From: Bolinopsis microptera | Taxonomy: Eukaryota; Ctenophora; Tentaculata; Lobata; Bolinopsidae | Direction: 5' to 3' | Length of the DNA stretch: 64,000 nucleotides | Assembly (NCBI RefSeq): GCF_026151205.1 | Contig: NW_026971781.1 | Span: forward strand, 1 to 64,000 | In this document: in pieces, positions 53,401 to 64,000 of the stretch | How positions within the stretch are numbered: position 1 is the first letter of the stretch | Layout of the letters: every line of letters begins with the position of its first letter | Translations under genes and position numbers: made by a program | Notes under the pieces: model-generated | The model's database searches: none | Told to the model about the DNA's origin: nothing | Seen by the model: the letters and a program-made list of their open reading frames with translations, nothing else

Positions 53401-56400
53401 ATTGGAGACGTTTTAGGGCGAAATATGGATGTCTCCAAAAAATTCCCATGGATTCCAAAATGTCTCCAATTTTTTACAAAATCTTTTCAAGTCATTTTGA
53501 ATCTTGGGAACCCGGATTTCTGCAACGGATCACACTTGTACTACCTCTATGCAACTCACCCACACCAATTTGGGCATGTCCCAGCCAACTAAAGCCGAAA
53601 ATCTGGCTTTGAAATCTCAAATTTGAAAACACCCGAAAATGCCCCTTTTCGGCCCATTTTTCGGCCCATTTTCCCCCCTGAAGGCCCCAAATAACTGGTA
53701 ACGTACTTCCAGATCAACCAGGGTGCCAACCAAACTCATTGGAGACGTTTTAGGGCGAAATATGGATGTCTCCAAAAAATTCCCATGGATTCCAAAATGT
53801 CTCCAATTTTTTACAAAATCTTTTCAAGTCATTTTGAATCTTGGGAACCCGGATTTCTGCAACGGATCACACTTGTACTACCTCTATGCAACTCACCCAC
53901 ACCAATTTGGGCATGTCCCAGCCAACTAAAGCCGAAAATCTGGCTTTGAAATCTCAAATTTGAAAACACCCGAAAATGCCCCTTTTCGGCCCATTTTTCG
54001 GCCCATTTTCCCCCCTGAAGGCCCCAAATAACTGGTAACGTACTTCCAGATCAACCAGGGTGCCAACCAAACTCATTGGAGACGTTTTAGGGCGAAATAT
54101 GGATGTCTCCAAAAAATTCCCATGGATTCCAAAATGTCTCCAATTTTTTACAAAATCTTTTCAAGTCATTTTGAATCTTGGGAACCCGGATTTCTGCAAC
54201 GGATCACACTTGTACTACCTCTATGCAACTCACCCACACCAATTTGGGCATGTCCCAGCCAACTAAAGCCGAAAATCTGGCTTTGAAATCTCAAATTTGA
54301 AAACACCCGAAAATGCCCCTTTTCGGCCCATTTTTCGGCCCATTTTCCCCCCTGAAGGCCCCAAATAACTGGTAACGTACTTCCAGATCAACCAGGGTGC
54401 CAACCAAACTCATTGGAGACGTTTTAGGGCGAAATATGGATGTCTCCAAAAAATTCCCATGGATTCCAAAATGTCTCCAATTTTTTACAAAATCTTTTCA
54501 AGTCATTTTGAATCTTGGGAACCCGGATTTCTGCAACGGATCACACTTGTACTACCTCTATGCAACTCACCCACACCAATTTGGGCATGTCCCAGCCAAC
54601 TAAAGCCGAAAATCTGGCTTTGAAATCTCAAATTTGAAAACACCCGAAAATGCCCCTTTTCGGCCCATTTTTCGGCCCATTTTCCCCCCTGAAGGCCCCA
54701 AATAACTGGTAACGTACTTCCAGATCAACCAGGGTGCCAACCAAACTCATTGGAGACGTTTTAGGGCGAAATATGGATGTCTCCAAAAAATTCCCATGGA
54801 TTCCAAAATGTCTCCAATTTTTTACAAAATCTTTTCAAGTCATTTTGAATCTTGGGAACCCGGATTTCTGCAACGGATCACACTTGTACTACCTCTATGC
54901 AACTCACCCACACCAATTTGGGCATGTCCCAGCCAACTAAAGCCGAAAATCTGGCTTTGAAATCTCAAATTTGAAAACACCCGAAAATGCCCCTTTTCGG
55001 CCCATTTTTCGGCCCATTTTCCCCCCTGAAGGCCCCAAATAACTGGTAACGTACTTCCAGATCAACCAGGGTGCCAACCAAACTCATTGGAGACGTTTTA
55101 GGGCGAAATATGGATGTCTCCAAAAAATTCCCATGGATTCCAAAATGTCTCCAATTTTTTACAAAATCTTTTCAAGTCATTTTGAATCTTGGGAACCCGG
55201 ATTTCTGCAACGGATCACACTTGTACTACCTCTATGCAACTCACCCACACCAATTTGGGCATGTCCCAGCCAACTAAAGCCGAAAATCTGGCTTTGAAAT
55301 CTCAAATTTGAAAACACCCGAAAATGCCCCTTTTCGGCCCATTTTTCGGCCCATTTTCCCCCCTGAAGGCCCCAAATAACTGGTAACGTACTTCCAGATC
55401 AACCAGGGTGCCAACCAAACTCATTGGAGACGTTTTAGGGCGAAATATGGATGTCTCCAAAAAATTCCCATGGATTCCAAAATGTCTCCAATTTTTTACA
55501 AAATCTTTTCAAGTCATTTTGAATCTTGGGAACCCGGATTTCTGCAACGGATCACACTTGTACTACCTCTATGCAACTCACCCACACCAATTTGGGCATG
55601 TCCCAGCCAACTAAAGCCGAAAATCTGGCTTTGAAATCTCAAATTTGAAAACACCCGAAAATGCCCCTTTTCGGCCCATTTTTCGGCCCATTTTCCCCCC
55701 TGAAGGCCCCAAATAACTGGTAACGTACTTCCAGATCAACCAGGGTGCCAACCAAACTCATTGGAGACGTTTTAGGGCGAAATATGGATGTCTCCAAAAA
55801 ATTCCCATGGATTCCAAAATGTCTCCAATTTTTTACAAAATCTTTTCAAGTCATTTTGAATCTTGGGAACCCGGATTTCTGCAACGGATCACACTTGTAC
55901 TACCTCTATGCAACTCACCCACACCAATTTGGGCATGTCCCAGCCAACTAAAGCCGAAAATCTGGCTTTGAAATCTCAAATTTGAAAACACCCGAAAATG
56001 CCCCTTTTCGGCCCATTTTTCGGCCCATTTTCCCCCCTGAAGGCCCCAAATAACTGGTAACGTACTTCCAGATCAACCAGGGTGCCAACCAAACTCATTG
56101 GAGACGTTTTAGGGCGAAATATGGATGTCTCCAAAAAATTCCCATGGATTCCAAAATGTCTCCAATTTTTTACAAAATCTTTTCAAGTCATTTTGAATCT
56201 TGGGAACCCGGATTTCTGCAACGGATCACACTTGTACTACCTCTATGCAACTCACCCACACCAATTTGGGCATGTCCCAGCCAACTAAAGCCGAAAATCT
56301 GGCTTTGAAATCTCAAATTTGAAAACACCCGAAAATGCCCCTTTTCGGCCCATTTTTCGGCCCATTTTCCCCCCTGAAGGCCCCAAATAACTGGTAACGT

Positions 56401-56418
56401 ACTTCCAGATCAACCAGG

Positions 56419-56773
56419 GTGCCAACCAAACTCATTGGAGACGTTTTAGGGCGAAATTTGGATGTCTCCAAAAAATATGGATGTCTCCAAAAAATTCCCA
56501 TGGATTCCAAAATGTCTCCAATTTTTACAAAATCTTTTCAAGTCATTTTGAATCTTGGGAACCCGGATTTCTGCAACGGATCACACTTGTACTACCTCTA
56601 TGCAACTCACCCACACCAATTTGGGCATGTCCCAGCCAACTAAAGCCGAAAATCTGGCTTTGAAATCTCAAATTTGAAAACACCCGAAAATGCCCCTTTT
56701 CGGCCCATTTTTCGGCCCATTTTCCCCCCTGAAGGCCCCAAATAACTGGTAACGTACTTCCAGATCAACCAGG
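56419..56773. repeat. Variant 355-bp monomer with a 19-bp internal duplication
   Basis: The first departure from the invariant array. The segment that reads ATGGATGTCTCCAAAAAAT in the canonical unit is present twice in tandem (about 56459-56496), its first copy with one A-to-T change (AAATTTGG for AAATATGG). One T is lost from the following T6 run. The net length is 337+19-1 = 355 bp. Repeated AATATGG/AAAATATGG words at the junction are compatible with replication slippage. Confidence 0.93.
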
Positions 56774-57284
56774 GTGCCAACCAAACTCATTGGAGACGTT
56801 TTAGGGCGAAATATGGATGTCTCCAAAAAATTCCCATGGATTCCAAAATGTCTCCAATTTTTTACAAAATCTTTTCAAGTCATTTTGAATCTTGGGAACC
56901 CGGATTTCTGCAACGGATCACACTTGTACTACCTCTATGCAACTCACCCACACCAATTTGGGCATGTCCCAGCCAACTAAAGCCGAAAATCTGGCTTTGA
57001 AATCTCAAATTTGAAAACACCCGAAAATGCCCCTTTTCGGCCCATTTTTCGGCCCATTTTCCCCCCTGAAGGCCCCAAATAACTGGTAACGTACTTCCAG
57101 ATCAACCAGGGTGCCAACCAAACTCATTGGAGACGTTTTAGGGCGAAATATGGATGTCTCCAAAAAATTCCCATGGATTCCAAAATGTCTCCAATTTTTT
57201 ACAAAATCTTTTCAAGTCATTTTGAATCTTGGGAACCCGGATTTCTGCAACGGATCACACTTGTACTACCTCTATGCAACTCAC
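56774..57284. repeat. Last canonical monomers of the central array
   Basis: One full 337-bp unit (56774-57110) and the first half of another, identical to the reference as far as I can see. At about 57284 CTCACCCACACC loses one C, and beyond about 57325 the sequence turns into the eroded style within one monomer. Confidence 0.93.
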
Positions 57285-58898
57285 CACACCAATTTGGGCA
57301 TGTCCCAGCCAACTAAAGCCGAAAATTGTTTGAAATCTCAAATTTGAAAATCTCCAAATCCTTTTTTCGGCCCATTTTGCCCATTCCCCTGAAGCCTAAA
57401 ACAAAAGTAATTCCATCATACCAGGTGCAACCAAAACTTGGAGATTTTCAAGGGGAAAAAATGTCTCCAAAATCCCCTTTTCCAAATTTTTCAATTTTCC
57501 TTAAACTTTTCAAGTCATTTTGAATCTTGACCAGATTCCTGGGTGCAACCGAACACATGGAACCTTGGGAAACAACTTGAAAATTCCCCCATCTAAGCCA
57601 AAATTTTTTAAATTCTTCAACTTTGAAAACCGAAAACGGTTTCCGGCCCATTTACTACTTTCGCCATACCCACACAAGGGCCCCAAAACTAGGAAGCTTC
57701 CAGATAAAGGGTCCAAAAACATGAGCTTTTAGGGCGAATATGGCTCCAAAAAATCCCAAGGCCCAAAATGCTCAATTTTCAAATCTTTCAAGTCATAATC
57801 TTGGAACCCGGATTTCTCAAGGATCACCTGACTACCCTATGCAACTCACCACCAATTTGGAATTCCAAGCATAAGCCGAAACGGTTTGAAATCTCAAATT
57901 GAAACACCGCAAATCCCCTTTGGGCCCATTTTTTTTTCGGCCCTTTTCCTTTCCCCTGAAGGCCCAAATACTGGTAACGTACTTCCAGATCACCGGTCCA
58001 ACCCAAATCATTGGAGACGTTTTAGGGCGAAATATGGATGTCTCCAAAAATTCCCATGGATTCAAAATGTCTCAATTTTTTAAAAATCTTTTCAAGTCAT
58101 TTTGAATCTTGGGAACCCGGATTTCTGCAACGGATCACACTTGTACTACCTTATGCAACTCCCCACACCAATTTGGGCATGTCCCAGCAACTAAGCCGAA
58201 ATCTGGCTTTGAAATCTTTAAAAAAACCCGGCCCTTTTCGCCCATTTTCCCCTTCCCCCTGAAGCCCAAAACGGTCACCAAAATCAAGGTGCCCTAGGGA
58301 TTTTGGGCAAATATGTTCCAAAATTCCCAATTTCCAAATCTCCCTTTTTTTAAATTTCGATTTTGCCGGAACCGGATTCTACACCCTTATACCACTTGCA
58401 CCCCAACCAATTGGGTTACCAAAAACCGAAAATGCTTTCCTTTCCCCCCTTTCCCATTTGCCCATTTTCCCCGGGCCCCAAATATGGAAAGTTTAGCAAG
58501 GGCAAAATCTGGACAAGGCAATTGTTCCCAAAAATTCAGATTAAATGCCATTTTACAAACTTAACTTTGAACTAAACCATTTCCCGACAACGAACTTTAA
58601 TACCAAATTTGGGGTCCCCCCAAAAGCCTTTGGCTTTTCCCAATTTTAAAACCCAAAACCCTTTGGCCAAGGGCCATTTCCCCGGGGGAAAAAATGAAGT
58701 CCCAAAACCCGGGCCCCAAAATTAATTTTACAAATTAGTCTAAAATTCCCGGATTCCAAAATTTCCCTTTTACAAAATTTTCCAACAAACTGGAAACCCA
58801 AAAATTAAATTTAACCCAATCCCCTTTGGCTTCCCCCTAAGCCAAAATTTTGAATCCAATTAAACCCGAAACCCTTTGGCCTTTGGCCATTTTGAGCC

Positions 58899-58899
<1 letters not shown>
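57285..58899. repeat. Eroded monomers right of the central array
   Basis: Landmarks near 57426, 57710, 57997 and 58288 are 284-291 bp apart, the same compressed spacing as at 4251-6499. About 57960-58210 is nearly canonical (TAACGTACTTCCAGATCACC, then GGAGACGTTTTAGGGCGAAA), while 58290-58899 is barely recognisable. No gene is seen. Confidence 0.85.

Positions 58900-58977
<78 letters not shown>
58900..58977. repeat. 78-bp poly(A) tract
   Basis: An uninterrupted run of 78 A. It is entered from an eroded copy of the segment ending GAAGGCCCCAAA and leaves at the canonical CTCCAAAAAATTCCCATGG, so both junctions lie at A runs of the monomer. Between those two points the canonical monomer would have about 90 bp, so the tract stands in for that interval with nearly the right length. 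The poly-Lys frames across it are not genes. Confidence 0.96.
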
Positions 58978-58979
<2 letters not shown>

Positions 58980-59700
58980 CCCATGGATTCCAAAATGTCT
59001 CCAATTTTTACAAAATCTTTCAAGTCATTTTGAATCTTGGGAACCCGGATTTCTGCAACGGATCACACTTGTACTTTCCTCTATGCAACTCACCCACCCC
59101 CAATTTGGGCATGTCCCAGCCAACTAAAGCCGAAATCTGGCTTTTTGAAATCTCAAATTTTGAAAACACCCGAAAATGCCCTTTTCGGCCCATTTTTCGG
59201 CCCATTTTCCCCCCTGAAGGCCCCAAATTTAAATGGTAACGTACTTCCAGATCAACCAGGGTGCCAACCAAAATCATTGGGGACGTTTTAGGGCGAAATA
59301 TGGATGTCTCCAAAAAATTCCCCTGGGTTCCAAAATGTCTCCAATTTTTTACAAAATCTTTTCAAGTCATTTTGAATCTTGGGAACCCCGGATTTTGCAA
59401 CGGATCACACTTGTACTACCTCTATGCAACTCACCCCCACCAATTTGGGCATGTCCCAGCCCAAATAAAGCCGAAAATTTTGGCTTGAAATCTCAAATTG
59501 AAAACACCCGAAAATGCCCCTTTTCGGCCCATTTTTCGGCCCATTTTCCCCCCTGAAGGCCCCAAATAACTGGTAACGTACTTCCAGATCAACCAGGGGG
59601 CCAACCAAACTCATTGGAGACGTTTTAGGGCGAAATATGGATGTCTCCAAAAAATTCCCATGGATTCCAAAAATGTCTCCAATTTTTTACAAAATCTTTT
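58978..59700. repeat. Near-consensus monomers
   Basis: About two monomers, with landmarks at about 59273 and 59600. Most differences are single-base indels, for example CTGGGTTCC for CATGGATTCC near 59325. No gene is seen. Confidence 0.92.
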
Positions 59701-61140
59701 CAAGTCATTTGAATCTGGAACCCGGGTTTTGCAAAGGGTCACCTTTTTACCCTTTTCAACTCACCCACCCAAAATTTGGGCTGTCCAGCCAATAAAGCCA
59801 AAATCTGGGTTTGAAACCAAATTTGAAAAAACCCGAAAATGCCCCCTTTTCGGGCCCATTTTTCGGCCCATTTTTCCCCCCCAAGGCCCCCAAAAAACTG
59901 GTAACGTACTTCCAATCAACCGGGTGCAACCAAATCATTGGAGACGTTTAGGGCGAAATATGGTGTCTCCAAAAAAAACCCATGGATTCCAAAATGTCTC
60001 CAATTTTTTTCAAAAAACTTTCAATCATTTTTAATCTTGGGAACCCAATTTCTGCAAAAGGGTCACACTTTTAAAAAACCCCTTTGCAACCACCCCAAAA
60101 CCAATTTGGGGTGTCCCAGCCAACTAAAGCCGAAAATTTTGGGTTTGAAATCTCAAATTTTTAAAAACCCGAAATGCCCCCTTTTGGCCCATTTTTTGGC
60201 CCATTTTCCCCCGAAGGCCCAATTTGGGCATTCCATCCACCAATAACCAAATCTTGGCTTTTAAACCAAATTTGGATCCCAAAAAACCCTTTGGGCCATT
60301 TCCCAATTTTTACAAAATTTGTAAGTCCTTTGATCAACCGGATTTTCCAACATCCATTTTTACTTTTTATGAAACTCCAAACCAATTTCTGTCCCACAAT
60401 AAAGCCAATTCTTTAAAATCTTAATTTTAAAACCCGAAATTTGCCCTTTCGGCCATTTCACCCTTTCCCCCCGAACCCCAAAAATGGTTGCTTCCGACAA
60501 CCCTAAAACCCAAAAAACTTTGGGCTTTAAATCAAATATGGACTCCAAAATTTTCCCCATTATTCCAAAATTTTCCTTTTCCCCAAAAAAATTTCAAGCT
60601 TTTTGAATCAACCGGGTTCCAACCAACCATTGGAACCTTTGGCAAATATCCCAAAAACCGGATTCCAGCCAATTTTAAACCAAATCTTTTAAATTTATTT
60701 GAACCCGGGAAAAACCCTTTTCGCCCATTTTTCCCATTTCCTAAGCCCCCCCTTCTTTGGGCATTCCCACAACCAGGAACACCTTGGAACTTTAAAAAAA
60801 AGAAATTTTCCCCAATTTCCCATTTTCCAAAAACCCAAATTACAACTTTCAGTCAACGGGTTTTTAACCAATTTTTGGAACGGTTTTTAACGAAAAAATT
60901 TTAATAAACCCCAAATTAAAAGTCCAATTTTTCCAAAATCTCTTTGAAATTCAATTTTGAAAGGGGGGCCCTTTTCGCACGGCCCCTTTTCCCTGAACCC
61001 CAAAATTTACGGTTTTCCCGCAATAAAGGGCCAAAAACTATTGGAAATTCAAATTGGAACCCCAAAAAATTTTCCCTGGATTCCAAAAATTTTCCCCCAA
61101 AAAAATCTTTCAGACTTTTAATTAACCCGGGTTCCAAATT
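59701..61140. repeat. Noisy, then strongly eroded monomers
   Basis: 59701-60230 is homopolymer-expanded but readable, with a landmark near 59926. 60231-61140 is eroded like 18536-31314. The next readable landmark is at 61328, 1402 bp on, which fits about five compressed units of 280 bp. No gene is seen. Confidence 0.82.
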
Positions 61141-63480
61141 AACGTATTACCTTGATGCAACCACCCCACCATTTGGGCATGTCCCAGCCAACTAAAGCCG
61201 AAATCTGGCTTTGAAATCTCAAATTTGAAAAACACCCGAAAATGCCCTTTTCGGCCCATTTTTCGGCCCAATTTTCCCCCCTGAAGGCCCCAAATAACTG
61301 GTAACGTACTTCCAGATCCACCAGGGTGCCAACCAAACTCATTGGAGACGTTTTAGGGCGAAATATGGATGTCTCCAAAAAATTCCCATGGATTCCAAAA
61401 TGTCTCCAATTTTTTACAAAATCTTGTCAAGTCAGTTTGAATCTTGGGAACCCGATTTCTGCAACGGATCACACTTGTACTACCTCTGTGCAACTCACCC
61501 ACACCAATTTGGGCGTGTCCCAGCCAACTAAGCCGAAAATCTGGCTTTGAAATCTCAAATTTGATAACACCCGAAAAAGGCCCCTTTTCGCCCCATTTTT
61601 CGGCCCATTTTCCCCCCTGAAGGGCCCCAAATAAACTGGAAACGTACTTCTCCAGATCAACAGGGTGCAACAAACTCATTGGAGACGTTTTAGGGCGACA
61701 TTTGGATGTTCTCCAAAAAATTCCCATGGATTCCAAAATGTCTCCAATTTTTTACCAACATCCTTTTCAAGTCATTTTGAATCTTTGGGAACCCGGATTT
61801 CCTGCAACGGATCACACTTGTACTACCTCTCTGCAACTCACCCACACCAATTTGGGCTGTCCCAGCCAACTAAAGCCGAAAATCTGGCTTTGAAATCTCA
61901 AATTTGAAAAAACCCCAAAAAGCCCTTTTCGGCCCATTTTTCGGGGCCCCTTTTCCCCCCTGAAGGCCCCAAATAACTGGTAACGTACTTCCAGATCAAC
62001 CAGGGTGCCAACCAAACTCATTGGAGACGTTTTAGGGGGAAATATGGATGTCTCCAAAAAAATTTCCCATGGATTCCAAAATGTCTCCAATTTTTTACAA
62101 AATCTTTTCAAGTCATTTTGAATCTTGGGGACCCGGATTTCTGCAACGGATCACACTTGTACTACCTTTATGCAACTCACCCACACCAAATTTTGGGGTG
62201 TCCCCGCCAACTAAGCCGAAAAAATCTGGCTTTGAAAATCTCAAATTTGAAAAAAAACCCGAAAATGCCCCTTTTCGGCCCATTTTCGGCCCATTTTCCC
62301 CCCTGAAGGCCCCAAATAATGGTAAAAGACTTCCAGATCAACCAGGGTGCCAACCAAACTCATTGGAGACGTTTTAGGGCGAAATATGGATGTCTCCAAA
62401 AAATTCCCATGGATTCCAAATGTCTCCAATTTTTTACAAAATCTTTTCAAGTCATTTTGAATCTTGGGAACCCGGATTCTGCACAGGATCACACTTGTAT
62501 ACCTCTATGGCAACTCACCCACCACCAATTTGGGCATGTCCCAGCCAACTAAAGCCGAAAATCTGGCTTTGAAATCTCAATTTGAAAACACGAAAATGCC
62601 CCTTTTCGGCCCATTTTTCGGCCCATTTTCCCCCTGAAGGCCCCAAATAACTGGTAACGTACTTCCAGATCAACCAGGGTGCCAACCCAAACTCATTGGG
62701 GACGTTTTAGGGCGAAATATGGATGTCTCCAAAAAATTCCCTGGATTCCAAAATGTCTCCAATTTTTTACAAAATCTTTTCAAGTCATTTTGAATCTTGG
62801 GGAACCCGGATTTCTGCAACGGATCACACTTGTACTACCTTTGCAACTCACCCACACCAATTTGGGCTTTTCCCAGCCAACTAAAGCCGAAAATCTGGCT
62901 TTGAAATCTCAAATTTGAAAAACACCCGAAAATGCCCCTTTTCGGCCCATTTTTTGGCCATTTTCCCCCCTGAAGGCCCCAAATAACTGGTAACGTACTT
63001 CCAGATCAACCAGGGTGCCAAACCAAAACTCATTGGAGACGTTTTAGGGCGAAATATGGATGTCTCCAAAAAATTCCCATGGATTCCAAAATGTCTCCAA
63101 TTTTTTACAAAATCTTTTCAAGTCATTTTGGGAAACTTGGAACCCGGATTTCTGCAAACGGACACACTTGTACTACCTTATGCAACTCACCCACACCAAT
63201 TTGGGCATGGTCCCAGCCAACTAAAGCCGAAAATCTGGCTTTGAATCTCAAATTTGAAAACACCCGAAAATGCCCCCTTTTTGGCCCATTTTTCGGCCCA
63301 TTTTCCCCCCTGAAGGCCCCAAATAACTGGTAACGTACTTCCAGATCAACCAGGGTGGCCCAAACCCAAAATCATTGGAGACGTTTTAGGGCGAAAAAAT
63401 GGATGTCTCCAAAAATTCCCATGGATTCCAAAATGTCTCCCAATTTTTACAAATCTTTTCAAGTCATTTTGAAACGGGGG
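61141..63480. repeat. Near-consensus monomers
   Basis: About seven monomers with landmarks near 61328, 61667, 62009, 62350, 62688 and 63018, spaced 330-342 bp. Sporadic indels occur in each copy, for example GTCATTTTGGGAAACTTGG near 63122-63140 in place of GTCATTTTGAATCTTGGG. No gene is seen. Confidence 0.93.
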
Positions 63481-64000
63481 AACCCCGGGTTCTGCAACGG
63501 ATCAATTGTCTACCTTTTGCAACTCACCCACACCAATTTGGGGTGTCCCAGCCAACTAAAGCCGAAAAATCTGGCTTTTTAAAAATCAAATTTGAAAACA
63601 CCCAAATGCCCCTTTTTTGGCCATTTTTTTTGGCCATTTTCCCCCCCGAAGGGCCCCCAAAAAATGGTAACGTACTTCCCCGAAAACCAGGGGCCCAAAC
63701 CAAACCATTGGAGATTTTAGGGGGGAAATATGGATGCTCCAAAAAAATTTCCCCGGATTCCCAAATGTCTCCAATTTTTTTCAAAAAACTTTTCAAATCT
63801 TTTTTAATCTTGGAACCCGGGTTTCTGCAACGGATCACACTTTTTACACCTTTAGCAACTCACCCCCACCAATTGGGCTGTCCCCGCCAAAAATAAAAGC
63901 CGAAATCGGGTTTTAAATCTCAAATTTGAAAAACCCCCAAAATGCCCCCTTTTGGGCCCCTTTTTCGGCCCATTTTTCCCCCCGAAGGCCAAATAATGGT
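63481..64000. repeat. Noisy, homopolymer-expanded monomers running off the window
   Basis: One and a half monomers with over-long C, G, A and T runs, like 1-4250. The satellite continues to the last base, so the array extends beyond this window on the right. The first base of the window is also within a monomer, so it extends on the left as well. Confidence 0.9.

Overview
This window holds no gene that I can support. It is one long block of tandem-repeat (satellite) DNA, and every part that can be aligned runs in the same orientation. The canonical monomer is 337 bp. By hand count it has 147 G+C (about 43.6%), 93 C against 54 G on the + strand, and 9 CpG. A head-to-tail array of this size and monomer length points to a eukaryotic nuclear genome and a heterochromatic, pericentromeric, centromeric or subtelomeric location. 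I do not recognise the family and cannot name the organism. All open reading frames I looked at are repeat-derived: the commonest, 68 codons, recurs once per monomer and starts at GTG. The longest frames are the 532-bp T run read as poly-Phe or poly-Lys, or accidental frames through noisy monomers.

Layout: 1-4250, noisy monomers (about 312-338 bp apart) with over-long homopolymers and a 62-bp T run at 2527-2588. 4251-6499, compressed monomers with a strikingly regular 282-291 bp spacing. 6500-10600, near-consensus monomers. 10601-12180, noisy monomers with one clean island. 12181-16750, near-consensus. 16751-18535, noisy. 18536-31314, strongly eroded sequence that still keeps a beat of about 259 bp. 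31315-31846, a 532-bp T run. 31847-56418, a partial monomer plus 72 consecutive 337-bp monomers in which I saw no difference. 56419-56773, one variant monomer with a 19-bp internal duplication. 56774-57284, canonical again. 57285-58899, eroded. 58900-58977, a 78-bp A run. 58978-64000, alternating near-consensus and noisy or eroded monomers up to the window edge.

The main question is how much of the variation is biological. Eroded blocks differ from the canonical monomer largely by scattered one-base losses (or, elsewhere, by extra bases in C, G, A and T runs), and monomer spacing shrinks as erosion grows. Quality changes abruptly at several points, and two of the three long homopolymers sit at the edges of eroded sequence. 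Together this looks more like long-read assembly with locally poor consensus around a satellite than like natural decay, while the invariant central array may be a graph-unrolled or over-polished consensus. A recent real amplification flanked by old decaying monomers remains possible. The monomer itself (its dyads, internal 12-bp duplication, A/T-tract cluster and strand asymmetry) appears in many separate blocks and is the solid biological content of the window.
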